From contig MWCL01000005.1 of the NCBI GenBank assembly GCA_002070025.1, positions 1-63,365 of the forward strand: a stretch of DNA of 63,365 bases, in the 5' to 3' direction. The position numbers were made by a program, and so were the translations under genes. How positions within the stretch are numbered: the stretch's first letter is position 1; the number at the start of each line of letters is the position of its first letter. The stretch is from Spirochaetes bacterium ADurb.Bin215. GTDB lineage: Bacteria; Spirochaetota; Spirochaetia; Treponematales; Treponemataceae. The notes under the pieces were generated by a model. The model saw nothing but the letters and a program-made list of their open reading frames with translations, was not told where the DNA came from and did no database searches. Positions 1-8,521 of this stretch are shown piece after piece.

Positions 1-735
1 TACGGGGTCTTCGGATTTGAATATTCCCGAACCGACAAAGACTGTTTCTGCACCGAGGTGCATCATGAGCGCGGCATCTGCCGGTGTCGCGACGCCGCCT
101 GCGGCGAAGTTCGGAACCGGCAGCTTGCCGAGTTTTCTTGTTTCAAGCACGAGATCGTATGGAGCTTGCAACTCTTTCGCTGCGGTCATCAATTCCGCTT
201 CGTCCATGTTTTGTATGCGGCGGATATCTGCCATGAGCTGGCGCATGTGGCGCACTGCTTCAACTACGTTTCCTGTACCGGCTTCGCCCTTGGTACGCAT
301 CATGGCCGCGCCTTCGCCGATGCGGCGGAGGGCTTCGCCAAGATTCCGGCATCCGCAAACAAAGGGCACCTTGAACTGGTGCTTGTTGATATGATAGGCC
401 TCGTCCGCCGGGGTGAGCACTTCGCTTTCGTCGATAAAGTCGATGGAAAGCGCTTCAAGAATCTGAGCTTCCACAAAATGACCGATACGACATTTTGCCA
501 TGACCGGAATGGAAACGCTTTCTTGAATTTTCTTGATCATTTCCGGATCGGACATGCGGGATACTCCGCCATCCCTGCGGATATCCGAGGGGATCCGTTC
601 GAGGGCCATAACGGCCGCTGCTCCGGCGTCTTCAGCGATCTTTGCCTGGTCGGCATTGGTGACATCCATTATCACGCCGCCCTTGAGCATTTCCGCCAAT
701 CCGATTTTTACCTTGAATGCGTCATTGGTATTCAT
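1..735 (-). CDS. pdxS: Pyridoxal 5'-phosphate synthase lyase subunit PdxS (3' end outside window)
   Basis: PdxS condenses ribose 5-phosphate, glyceraldehyde 3-phosphate and ammonia (from PdxT) into pyridoxal phosphate in the cytosol. The frame is open from the ATG at 735 to the window edge, giving 245 residues of the usual ~290. Family motifs are clear: [20 protein letters not shown] near residue 19, [33 protein letters not shown], and the phosphate-binding segment [18 protein letters not shown] near residue 210. A good ribosome site (AAAGGAG) precedes the ATG. It lies 17 bp behind the MocR-type regulator on the same strand, so the two are probably co-transcribed. PdxT would be expected just beyond the left edge. 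The missing C-terminus is due only to the window boundary. Confidence 0.97.
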   Translation of the reverse strand, partial: MNTNDAFKVKIGLAEMLKGGVIMDVTNADQAKIAEDAGAAAVMALERIPSDIRRDGGVSRMSDPEMIKKIQESVSIPVMAKCRIGHFVEAQILEALSIDFIDESEVLTPADEAYHINKHQFKVPFVCGCRNLGEALRRIGEGAAMMRTKGEAGTGNVVEAVRHMRQLMADIRRIQNMDEAELMTAAKELQAPYDLVLETRKLGKLPVPNFAAGGVATPADAALMMHLGAETVFVGSGIFKSEDPV

Positions 736-752
736 GAGGTTCTCCTTTTATT

Positions 753-2249
753 CTAAAAATCGCCCAGGCCGGTCAATCCGTTTTCGGACGGCGGTCGGGA
801 AAGATAGTGTTTAACAGTTTTCGCCAGACGCTCGATACCGGTTTCAATAATTTCGGGCGCGAGAGATCCGTAGCACAACCGGAACGACGACACGAAACGG
901 TTGTTGATGTCCTGCAGCGGACCCGGCAGGAACGCGACACCGTTGTCAATGCCGCGGAGAAACAGTGCCACGCTGGAGTACGGCGCGGGCAGGGTAACCC
1001 AGAGCTGAAATCCTCCCTGCGGGCGGGTCCAGGTAACGCCGTCCGGCATATGCCGGGCAAGTGCCGAAAGCGTCCGGTCCCGCCGTTCGCGGTAGAGGGC
1101 CGAGACCTTATGCCTGTGGGATTCGTATTCGGTATCGAGGAATTCCCGTGCGATTCCCTGGATGAGCGGCGGACATCCGAGGTCCATCGTCTTCTTGATT
1201 CTGGTCAGGGTCCTGATACGTTCTTCCGAGCTGATAATCCAACCGACCCGTAAACCGGCAATGAACGATTTGGAGAGTGAACCCATTACTGCTACCCGTT
1301 CGGGGCCCGGTTCGTCCAGAAAAGAATGCGGAACGCCGTCTTCTTCAAAATGAAGATCGTGAAAAACCTCGTCGGAGAGAATGAGTGCGTGGTTTTGGCG
1401 TGCCCAGTCCGTGACCGCCTTGCGACGTTCGGAACTGCAGTCGGTACCCATGGGATTGTGAAGAATGGGACAGAGGTAGAATACGGCGTCCTGATCATCG
1501 CCGGAGGCGAAGCGGTCCGGAAGCGGCCCGTCCTGGTCACGGGTAACGGTTTCAATTGGTACATTGAACGCGCTAAATGCGTTGGTACCGCCCGTATAGC
1601 ATGGTGTTTCGCAGAGCACCCGGTTGCCGTTTTCGGCGGTTTGCTGTGCTATGAGTGCGGTTGCCTGCTGAGAGCCGTTCGTTACCAGAATCTGTTCGGG
1701 TGAAATTACAAGTCCACGCCGTGAATATTGACGCGCGATCGCTTTTCGAAGCGAAAGAATTCCTTTGGGATCACCATAATCCCAGTATCCTTCCTCTCCA
1801 TGGGCGAGCGCCTGTTTTGTCATGCGTGCGAGAATATCCTGTTCAACACTGTCCAGATTGCCTACGCCCCGGGTAAACGCGATTACCGAAGGCTTTTGTG
1901 CAAGAGACAGCATCTCCAGGAGACTGGCCTGCACGTTTTGCGCGAGACGGCGGGCCGCCTTGCCGGATGATTCTTGACGGAACGGGGTTGCGGACGGCTT
2001 CCCGGCGGAGCGGTCGGGATTTTCACCGACAAACGTACCCCGTCCAACATGGGTATAAATGAGATTCTCGTCAACAAGATCGGAAAGCGCCCGGCGTATT
2101 GTGGCCGGTGTTACCCCCCGCTCAGCCGCGAGCGCGGTAACCGCAGGTAGCCGGTCGCCGGGTGCCAGGGCGCCTGATGCGATTGATTCGCGGAGATCTT
2201 CACGAATTTGAATGTACAACGGTGTTGTACCTGACTTGTCGATAATCAT
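753..2249 (-). CDS. MocR/PdxR-type transcriptional regulator (GntR HTH + class I aminotransferase domain)
   Basis: This 498-residue protein has a GntR winged-helix at residues ~1-70 (IRRALSDLVDENLIYTHVG is the recognition/wing region). A fold-type I aminotransferase domain follows from ~110, with the SDEVFHDL and GSLSKSFIAGLRVGW motifs; the lysine of SLSKS is the expected PLP-binding residue. MocR proteins use bound PLP to sense the cofactor, and the PdxR subgroup activates pdxST. Its position directly before pdxS supports that role. Unlike the usual PdxR arrangement, which is divergent from pdxST, here it is upstream on the same strand, so it may control its own message as well. The start codon lies 6 bp after a TATTAC -10 box, implying a leaderless transcript. 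The assignment to the PdxR subgroup is inferred from context. Confidence 0.9.
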   Translation of the reverse strand: MIIDKSGTTPLYIQIREDLRESIASGALAPGDRLPAVTALAAERGVTPATIRRALSDLVDENLIYTHVGRGTFVGENPDRSAGKPSATPFRQESSGKAARRLAQNVQASLLEMLSLAQKPSVIAFTRGVGNLDSVEQDILARMTKQALAHGEEGYWDYGDPKGILSLRKAIARQYSRRGLVISPEQILVTNGSQQATALIAQQTAENGNRVLCETPCYTGGTNAFSAFNVPIETVTRDQDGPLPDRFASGDDQDAVFYLCPILHNPMGTDCSSERRKAVTDWARQNHALILSDEVFHDLHFEEDGVPHSFLDEPGPERVAVMGSLSKSFIAGLRVGWIISSEERIRTLTRIKKTMDLGCPPLIQGIAREFLDTEYESHRHKVSALYRERRDRTLSALARHMPDGVTWTRPQGGFQLWVTLPAPYSSVALFLRGIDNGVAFLPGPLQDINNRFVSSFRLCYGSLAPEIIETGIERLAKTVKHYLSRPPSENGLTGLGDF

Positions 2250-2276
2250 GGTAGAGTAATACTGTATTAATACAGT
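2250..2276 (-). promoter_or_regulatory. Promoter and probable operator of the MocR-type regulator
   Basis: A perfect 16-bp palindrome, ACTGTATTAATACAGT, lies at 2261-2276. It overlaps the spacer upstream of a -10 box (TATTAC, 2261-2256 on the minus strand) that ends 6 bp before the regulator's ATG at 2249. A dimeric MocR protein bound here would block or reshape its own promoter. The -35 region is weak. The palindrome also lies 36-51 bp upstream of the divergent oxidoreductase promoter, so it could influence both. That it is the MocR operator is inference. Confidence 0.6.
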
Positions 2277-2311
2277 GTTGCTTTTTGGTCAAGAGGAACG
2301 CGTTTTTCCGG

Positions 2312-2340
2312 TTGATTTGCCCGCCAAACTCATTTATAGT
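2312..2340 (+). promoter_or_regulatory. Promoter of the FMN oxidoreductase gene (leaderless)
   Basis: TTGATT (2312-2317), a 17-bp spacer and TATAGT (2335-2340) form a good sigma-70-type promoter. The -10 box ends 6 bp before the ATG at 2347, so transcription should begin at or next to the start codon. No ribosome-binding site is present. This decides the start at 2347 over an upstream in-frame GTG at 2275. Confidence 0.75.
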
Positions 2341-2346
2341 CACCAC

Positions 2347-3219
2347 ATGGCTGAACTACAGGGACCAAAGTGTCACTTTTGCGACGTATGCGACGGGCAT
2401 GGCTGTGTTGGCGAACTTCCGGGAATGGGCGGGGTATACGGCAACGCCAATTTTATCGAGAATTGTGCGGCCTGGAAGGAATTTCCGCAGGATGGCGGGC
2501 CGGTTGTTGCGCCGGCTCTGCGCCTCGCGCCCATTACCGGGGCCATTCAAAATGTCGGGTATCCGGATGAACGCAGGTTCTACCATGATCTCATTGCAGC
2601 TGCCCGCTCGGCAGACCTGGCTCTGTCAATCGGCGATGGATATCCGGATGAAAAACTCCGGTACGGTATTGAGGCGCTTGAAACCGCAGGTGAAAAGGGC
2701 GCGGTCTTTATCAAGCCGTATGAGAATAGCAAAATTCTCGAGCGGGTAGAATGGGCCCGTTCGGTAAGCGAAATAGTTGGTGTTGATATTGATTCCTACG
2801 CGATCGTAACCATGCGGAACCTCGTCAATCTGCAGCAAAAGTCGGCTTCCCAGCTTGCGGAAGTACGACGTGCCGCGGGCGTTCCCTTCGCTATCAAGGG
2901 CGTTTTCCGCAAAGAAGATATTGAACTTGTACGGGAAGTACAGCCTGATATCGTGGTTGTTTCCAATCATGGCGGACGTGTGGAAACCGACCGGGGATCC
3001 ACTGCGGCCTTTTTGGCGCATTACGGCAAGGAACTTGCCGGTCTGTGCGGTGAACTTTGGGTAGACGGTGGAATACGTAATTGCCGCGATGTACTGGCTG
3101 CCGGCCGTCTTGGCGCCAAAACGGTCATGATAGCCCGGCCGGTTATCACCGCCCTGTTGGCAGGCGGTGTTTCCGGGGTGCGGTCACGATTGGCCGGATT
3201 TTTTCAACAAAATTGGTAG
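2347..3219 (+). CDS. FMN-dependent alpha-hydroxy-acid oxidoreductase family protein with N-terminal Cys cluster
   Basis: This 290-residue protein resembles the C-terminal half of the lactate/glycolate oxidase TIM barrel. PFAIKGVF near residue 180 carries the FMN-contacting lysine, VVSNHGGR has the catalytic His-Gly-Gly-Arg signature, and LWVDGGIRNCRDVLAAGRLGA is the phosphate-binding end of the barrel. The N-terminus has four cysteines spaced C-x2-C-x2-C-x4-C (KCHFCDVCDGHGC), then ELPGMGG. That arrangement is typical of an uncharacterised branch in Clostridia and spirochaetes and may bind a metal or Fe-S centre. The substrate is unknown. The last codons (FQQNW-stop) come from a copy of the dispersed 21-bp repeat, so the C-terminal tail is probably not ancestral. 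Confidence 0.8.
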   Translation: MAELQGPKCHFCDVCDGHGCVGELPGMGGVYGNANFIENCAAWKEFPQDGGPVVAPALRLAPITGAIQNVGYPDERRFYHDLIAAARSADLALSIGDGYPDEKLRYGIEALETAGEKGAVFIKPYENSKILERVEWARSVSEIVGVDIDSYAIVTMRNLVNLQQKSASQLAEVRRAAGVPFAIKGVFRKEDIELVREVQPDIVVVSNHGGRVETDRGSTAAFLAHYGKELAGLCGELWVDGGIRNCRDVLAAGRLGAKTVMIARPVITALLAGGVSGVRSRLAGFFQQNW

Positions 3220-3223
3220 CAGT
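3203..3223 (+). repeat. Dispersed 21-bp repeat, copy 1 (R orientation)
   Basis: This copy reads TTCAACAAAATTGGTAGCAG plus T and differs from the copy at 27583 at two central bases. It overlaps the stop codon of the FMN oxidoreductase and fills the gap to the convergent LiaF-like gene. See the findings for the whole family. Confidence 0.75.
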
Positions 3224-3226
3224 CAC

Positions 3227-3922
3227 TTACTGAACCGAAACACCGCCAAAGGTAGCCGTTCCGCGGATGATAATCGTATGCGCCGCGGGATCCTGCGATG
3301 AAACGAACTTGGATTCCATGCCGCCCAGGACTGGAACGACATGTGAAACCAGTTTGACGTTTTTCGGCAGGAAGATGTCGATTCCGCCGAAAAGGGCTGA
3401 AACCAGAATGACGGCATCTCCATTCAGCGTTACATTCCGCAAGTCCGCGGTAACGGCGCCGAAGGTTGCGGTGTAGGACGCACCGGTGAACACCTCATTT
3501 CCATAGTTTACATCCTGACCGGCGAAAAATGCGGTGTACTGATGTCGTGTCGCGTCGCCGGTACCCTGTTCTTTTCCGTCTGTTCCGGTTCCACAGGATT
3601 TACAGGTAATCGATTTTCCGAATAAAAGCTGGACACCCACGGCAATAAGAACGATCGGGAATATGAGCCGCCAGCTTATGTATACCGGAAATATTTCCTG
3701 CGCGTTCATGAGCAGGATTACACCTACGGCAAGCATGATCATGTTGCCCGCGTTCACACCGCTTTGCGCCATGGAAAACAGGGCCGGTGCGATGATGAAG
3801 ATTGTCCACCAGCCGGCAAGGCTGATGTCAAAATCAAAGAACCCGAGCAGAACGCCGCCGATTATGATTCCGGCACCGAGGAACAGCAGTCCGACAACGA
3901 TCGTCGCAAAATCCCGTTTCAT
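3227..3922 (-). CDS. LiaF-like membrane protein
   Basis: This 231-residue protein has three or four membrane segments in its first ~100 residues (for example VGLLFLGAGIIIGGVLLGFF and IVLIAVGVQLLF). A soluble C-terminal beta domain follows, matching the LiaF C-terminal family: TATFGAVTADLRN and ILVSALFGGIDIFLPKNVKL are characteristic. In Firmicutes, LiaF restrains a cell-envelope stress two-component system; related proteins in other phyla have no assigned role. There is no liaRS pair nearby. It lies 14 bp downstream of the broken chemoreceptor and is probably in its transcript. The start was set at 3922 because GGGGAG lies 7 bp upstream; a further in-frame ATG exists at 3937. Confidence 0.75.
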   Translation of the reverse strand: MKRDFATIVVGLLFLGAGIIIGGVLLGFFDFDISLAGWWTIFIIAPALFSMAQSGVNAGNMIMLAVGVILLMNAQEIFPVYISWRLIFPIVLIAVGVQLLFGKSITCKSCGTGTDGKEQGTGDATRHQYTAFFAGQDVNYGNEVFTGASYTATFGAVTADLRNVTLNGDAVILVSALFGGIDIFLPKNVKLVSHVVPVLGGMESKFVSSQDPAAHTIIIRGTATFGGVSVQ

Positions 3923-3936
3923 GTTGTATCTCCCCA

Positions 3937-5844
3937 TTACAGAATAAACCGTCCGACCTGTGTGGATACGGATTTGAAAATTTCACTGTTGTACTTCTTG
4001 AGCTCAGCCACTTCTTCGAAGGTCGCGTTCATGGCAAGCGTGTCTCCCATGATCGCATCCATTTCCCGGCGTACGCGCTCCGAGCATTCTTTCAGATCGG
4101 TAATCGCCTGGTTAAGCCGGGATGAGTCATCTGCAAGCTCCTGCGCCGCGGCATTAACGAGTTCCGTGGTTTGTTTCATTTCGGAAAGTGTCTGCGCCAC
4201 CTGATCAGACCCGATGCGCTGTTCTTCCATGGCGGAGCTTGTTTCCCTTTCCATGTCGGTAACGGTGGTAATGAGACCAAGTACATTATCAAAGCCCGAC
4301 GATGCGTCGCGGGAAGCGGCGACCGCGTTTTCTATGGCGGTCCGGACTTCTTACAGTTGATTGTTTACAATGGATGACTGTTTTGAGCTTTTTTCGGCGA
4401 GCGAGCGTATCTCGTCGGCAACGACCGCGAATCCGGAACCGGCGCTTCCGGCATGGGCCGCTTCAATTGCCGCATTCATGGCGAGGAGATTCGTTTGGGC
4501 GGCGATTGACGAGATAACCTTGTTTGCGTCCATGAGCATGGTGGACGATTCCACAACATGCTCGATGAGCGTGTTTGACTCCTCAATTTTGCCCTTACCC
4601 AGATTGGCCGCGGCAAGCAGGTCCTGACAGGCCGAATTGATTCGTTGAACATTTCCGGTGACCGACTGGATGTTGGCGATCATTTGTTCAATACCGGCGC
4701 TCGAGTTGTTTACGCTACCAGTCTGCTGGCTAACTGCGGCATGAAGATCGGCAATCCGCGCGGTTATCTTCTGGACTGCTGTCGTGGAATCTCCCGTTGT
4801 GGCGGTTTGGTCTTCAATTACCGTTTCCGCGTTCTTTACCGCGCTGTTTATTTCCCGTATTTTCTCGGCTGCCTCGAACATGGATGCCGTAAGACCGGAA
4901 TCGTTTTCCTTGAGGGTTGAACATCCCCGGCTTATTTCCGTAATCATGGTTTGCAGGGTTTCGATATACAGATTGAGGCTTTCCGTGATGCGACCGGTTT
5001 CGTCGAAATTGAGAATGGCGACTTTCCGGTTGAGATCCGCGGAATCGCTCGAGGCGAGGCGGAGGATCTGTTCGTCCAGGATGGTGAACTGGATGGTGTC
5101 CTGCTTTTTGGAAAGCCAGCTGATGTAGAAAACGAGGGCTTCAAAGAGTATGCCGACAAGGACAAAGGCGGTAAGGAGTGACGAAGGTCCCTGAAGATCG
5201 GGAGCACGGATAAAGAAGAACCATGAAACGAAGGCAAGATGCGTTATCAGGATTAACCCGGTTGCCATGGGAATGATGATCTCCTTTTTTTCAATGAACC
5301 GGTCTCGTTCGTGTTTATTCAAACTGGTGATATTGAGGAGTTGTTTGGGTTCCTTGAGGTATGAATCGATGATGAACGCGTTAATGAGAGAGCCGGCGAA
5401 AGATTCGGTGAGTTTGATGGCCAATACCCAGGAAAAGGGCAGTCCGGAGGGCATTGCTTTGCCGTTCAAGAAGTAGAAGAGAATAATCGCAAAAATCCAC
5501 AACACACTGTTATAGATGATCAGCGACCAGGGAAGACGAACGGCAATGAGACGGGCCCGACGCGAATTTTTTGGTTCACGGCGGTCCTCGGCCGTTTCAA
5601 GCTCTCGCCAGAGGGGTTTCAGGTACGCCCGTATCAAAAATCCGGTTCCGGTGCAGATTACGAGAACAAACACAAGAAGTTTGGGATTCAGCGCCAAAAG
5701 GACGCGTCCGCCAAAATCCACATTCCTGCTCGGGTTATACATTTGTGAAAAGAACTCGCTTACCAGCAGGGTGCCGATCTGTACAATGAAAAAAGACGCA
5801 ACCGCGCGGCGGTTAATCTTCCGGGCTAATGGTGATAGTTTCAT
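3937..5844 (-). pseudogene. Methyl-accepting chemotaxis protein interrupted by an in-frame TAA
   Basis: The start at 5844 is set by AGGAAGAG just upstream. Six hydrophobic segments fill the first ~250 residues and there is no obvious periplasmic sensor. A linker and a chemoreceptor signalling domain follow. The CheA/CheW-contact tip is intact ([20 protein letters not shown], then [14 protein letters not shown]). At 4351-4353 a TAA ends the first 497 codons (VNNQL-stop). The same frame then continues open for 137 more codons (EVRTAIENAV onward to VSTQVGRFIL), and these form the returning helix of the coiled-coil hairpin. One base change, for example from a lysine AAA, would restore a 635-residue receptor. 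A real nonsense mutation and a sequencing error cannot be told apart here. Confidence 0.85.
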
Positions 5845-5930
5845 GACTCTTCCTTTGTTTCCGGATACTCTGAGTATACACTCCCATTGCGGATTTCTCC
5901 ACAATTATACCTGGCACATGAGCCTTTCTC

Positions 5931-7814
5931 TTAGCATAAATTTGACAAGTATTCCCATCTCCGGTATTTTTCTTCAATTTCCGCGCTTATCCGGGTAAGA
6001 TCAGATGAAATTTCGGCAAGGACTCGGTGGTCCGATTCGCCGCTTGAAAGACGTGCCTCCAGCGCGTCTTTTTCCGCTTCCATCGTCAGTATTTCCTCTT
6101 CGATGAAATCAAACTCCTTTTGTTCCTTGAAACTGCGCTTTTTGGGCTTCTCTGAACGGGATTTCACGGGTACCGGTTTGGCCGTGTCTGCCGGTTCAAC
6201 GGGTTTCCGGTTATCGGACAAGAACGCAAGGTATTCCGAACAGCTTCCGGCAAAACCGGATATGGATCCATCGGATCCAAGGACGAACAGGGACTCAACC
6301 GTCCTGTCCATGAAGTAGCGGTCATGGGACACAACGACGAGGCAGCCGGCAAAACTGGAAAGAAAATCCTCCAGGACGCTCATGGTGTAAATGTCAAAAT
6401 CGTTTGTTGGTTCGTCCAGAACGAGAAAGTTGGGATTTTCCATGAGCAGACGAACGAGATAGACCCGTTTGCGCTCTCCGCCCGAGAGAGTGGCGAGCGG
6501 AACATACTGCGCCGGTCCGATTATCCCGAACCGTTCCAGAAGGCGGGACGCCGAAAGAATAGTGCCGTCGGCCATGGTGATGACGCTTGCCTTTTCGCTG
6601 ATGTATTCAAGGACCGTTCCCCCGGTATCGCTTAAGGCCGGGTTTTGCATGAAATAGCCGAAGACGGTATTGTCGCCCCGGGCTACCCTGCCGGAGGAAC
6701 AGGGGATTGTTTCGGTCAGAAGGTTCAACAAGGTCGTCTTTCCGGTTCCGTTATTGCCGAATATTCCGATGCGTTCTCCCTTGCGGAAGCGGTAGGTAAA
6801 TCCTGAAATAACCGGTTCGGGGTTTCCGTCGTAGACCTTGGTTATGTTTTCCGCTTCAAGAATTTTTCCCCCGAGCCGGCGTCCGGTCACCGCGAAACTG
6901 AACGCGTCTTCCTCGGGTAGTTTTTCGCGGTTGATCATGCGGTGAACCGCGTCCACACGGGCGCGGGCCTTGGTACCGCGGGCCTGGGGTCCGCGCAGAA
7001 GCCATTCCCGTTCCTTTCTGAGTACCGACTCGATTCTGGTTTCTGTATTCGCGGCAATTTCTTCAGCCAGAGCCTTCTTTTCCAGATATACCGAGAAATT
7101 GCCTTCGTAACGGGTGAGTGCGGCGTTTGATAGTTCATAGATTCCGGTACACACTGAATCGAGGAAGTAGCGGTCGTGAGTAACCATGAAGACCGCGCGG
7201 TCGGTGGACACAAGATAGTCCTCCAGCCATTTGATAGTAACGAGATCAAGATGGTTTGTCGGCTCGTCGAGGAGCAGGATGCGGGTATCTTCGACCAGCA
7301 CCTGGGCAAGGGCGACTTTCTTGACCAGTCCGCCGGAAAGGGATGCCATGGGGAGGTCCATGTCCGTGATCCCCAAGGTTGTGAGAACCGAGCGAATCCG
7401 CTGTTCGTACAGCCACAGGTCCCGGAGGTCCATTTCGCGGGTTGCCGCGTCCAGCCGGTCGTGGGCTCCGGCAGACGCTTTGCCCGTCGCGATCTCGTGA
7501 CAAGCCTGTTCATAATCGTTGATAATCCGGAGGGATTCGCCGCCGGATTTGAAGATATGTTTCTGAATGGTGTCTTCGGAGGAAAAAACCGGTGTTTGCG
7601 GCAACCACGAGATGCCGGCGTTTTTATTCACCGTGACCGTGCCGCCATCAACGGGGAGCGCTCCCGCGATACAGGAAAGGAGGGTGCTTTTCCCGCACCC
7701 GTTGCGGCCGATCAGGGCGATCTTGTCGCCCTCGTCGAGTCCGAAGCTGATATCCGAAAAAAGCGGTGCCGTGCGCCCGTGCCGGGTAAGCCGGCTTGCA
7801 GAAAGAAGGTTCAT
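5931..7814 (-). CDS. uup: ABC-F family ATPase, Uup type
   Basis: This 627-residue protein has two ATP-binding cassettes in tandem and no membrane segments. The first Walker A is GRNGCGKST at ~36-44 and the second GNNGTGKTT. Signatures are MASLSGGLVKK and TLSGGERKRVYL, and Walker B/DEPTN occurs twice (LLLDEPTNHLDL, LVLDEPTNDFDI). A charged C-terminal coiled coil of ~75 residues (from KSRSEKPKKRSFKEQKEFD) matches the Uup DNA-binding tail rather than EttA or antibiotic-resistance ABC-F proteins. Uup proteins act in the cytosol on ribosomes and branched DNA and limit precise transposon excision. The start at 7814 is 6 bp after a TATACT box, so the transcript looks leaderless; upstream in-frame starts lack that support. 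It is divergent from nth. Confidence 0.9.
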   Translation of the reverse strand: MNLLSASRLTRHGRTAPLFSDISFGLDEGDKIALIGRNGCGKSTLLSCIAGALPVDGGTVTVNKNAGISWLPQTPVFSSEDTIQKHIFKSGGESLRIINDYEQACHEIATGKASAGAHDRLDAATREMDLRDLWLYEQRIRSVLTTLGITDMDLPMASLSGGLVKKVALAQVLVEDTRILLLDEPTNHLDLVTIKWLEDYLVSTDRAVFMVTHDRYFLDSVCTGIYELSNAALTRYEGNFSVYLEKKALAEEIAANTETRIESVLRKEREWLLRGPQARGTKARARVDAVHRMINREKLPEEDAFSFAVTGRRLGGKILEAENITKVYDGNPEPVISGFTYRFRKGERIGIFGNNGTGKTTLLNLLTETIPCSSGRVARGDNTVFGYFMQNPALSDTGGTVLEYISEKASVITMADGTILSASRLLERFGIIGPAQYVPLATLSGGERKRVYLVRLLMENPNFLVLDEPTNDFDIYTMSVLEDFLSSFAGCLVVVSHDRYFMDRTVESLFVLGSDGSISGFAGSCSEYLAFLSDNRKPVEPADTAKPVPVKSRSEKPKKRSFKEQKEFDFIEEEILTMEAEKDALEARLSSGESDHRVLAEISSDLTRISAEIEEKYRRWEYLSNLC

Positions 7815-7826
7815 GCAGGGAGTATA
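7815..7826 (-). promoter_or_regulatory. -10 box of uup (leaderless)
   Basis: On the minus strand a consensus-like TATACT occupies 7826-7821 and ends 6 bp before the uup ATG at 7814. No clear -35 box and no ribosome site are visible. It faces the nth promoter within 55 bp. Confidence 0.6.
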
Positions 7827-7833
7827 GCAGGTC

Positions 7834-7862
7834 TTGCCCCGGTTGCGGAACATGGCTACACT
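7834..7862 (+). promoter_or_regulatory. Promoter of nth (leaderless)
   Basis: TTGCCC (7834-7839), a 17-bp spacer and TACACT (7857-7862) lie 7 bp before the ATG at 7870. No ribosome-binding site is present. This supports the start at 7870 over in-frame ATGs further upstream. Confidence 0.6.
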
Positions 7863-7869
7863 TGTTTCC

Positions 7870-8508
7870 ATGAAGCTGCTTGACGAGGCAACCGCCGCTG
7901 AAATTTTCCCCCTGCTTTCCCGAACAATCACCAATCCGGACACCGAACTGAAGAGCGTGAACACCTATACCCTGCTCGTCGCGGTTGTCCTTTCAGCGCA
8001 AATGACGGACAAGGGTGTTAACCGGGCAACCGAAGCGCTCTTTCGTGTGGCGGATACGCCGGAAAAGATGCTCGCGCTGGGAGAAGAGGGGCTTCGGGAG
8101 CATATCAAGTCGGTAAACCTGTATCCGACCAAGGCCCGGCACATCATCGCCCTGAGCCGCCGCCTGGCAGACGAATTCGGTGGGGAGGTTCCCGATTCCC
8201 GCGAAGCCCTCGAGAGTCTTCCGGGGGTGGGCAGGAAAACGGCGAGCGTCATCCTGAATGTGGCTTTTTCCCGCCCGACCCTGCCGGTGGACACCCATCT
8301 GCTCCGTCTCGCGTTCCGCCTGGGTCTGAGCGACAAAAAAACGCCCCGCGGTGTTGAAGACGATGTGTTGCGCCTTATTCCGGATCGGTACGCGAAGGAC
8401 GCGCATCACCTGTTGCTCCTTCATGGCCGGTATGTGTGTACCGCGCGGAAACCGCAGTGCGAGACCTGTGTCCTTGCCGGCCTCTGCCCGAAAAACGGTG
8501 TGGAGTGA
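7870..8508 (+). CDS. nth: Endonuclease III (DNA glycosylase/AP lyase)
   Basis: Endonuclease III removes oxidised pyrimidines and nicks the abasic site. The 212-residue protein has VLSAQMTDKGVN near residue 40 and a helix-hairpin-helix LPGVGRKTASVILNVAF at ~115, with the catalytic Lys in GRKTA. LPVDTHLLRLAFRLGL follows with the catalytic Asp. The C-terminal Fe4S4 loop C-x6-C-x2-C-x5-C (CTARKPQCETCVLAGLC) ends the protein. All expected catalytic and cluster residues are present. It converges on the adenine methylase gene with a 13-bp gap. Confidence 0.96.
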   Translation: MKLLDEATAAEIFPLLSRTITNPDTELKSVNTYTLLVAVVLSAQMTDKGVNRATEALFRVADTPEKMLALGEEGLREHIKSVNLYPTKARHIIALSRRLADEFGGEVPDSREALESLPGVGRKTASVILNVAFSRPTLPVDTHLLRLAFRLGLSDKKTPRGVEDDVLRLIPDRYAKDAHHLLLLHGRYVCTARKPQCETCVLAGLCPKNGVE

Positions 8509-8521
8509 GGGTCGGAGTTGT

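Noticed and set aside
58-756. Long plus-strand open frames over pdxS
   Set aside because: They are the complement of pdxS, whose minus-strand product matches the family along its whole length.
2275-2346. GTG start at 2275 for the FMN oxidoreductase
   Set aside because: It lies inside the MocR palindrome and upstream of the TTGATT/TATAGT promoter. Homologous sequence begins only at the Cys cluster after 2347.
4351-4353. Programmed read-through or special amino acid at the chemoreceptor stop
   Set aside because: The codon is TAA, not TGA or TAG. No selenocysteine- or pyrrolysine-type structure is visible downstream, so nonsense mutation or error is simpler.
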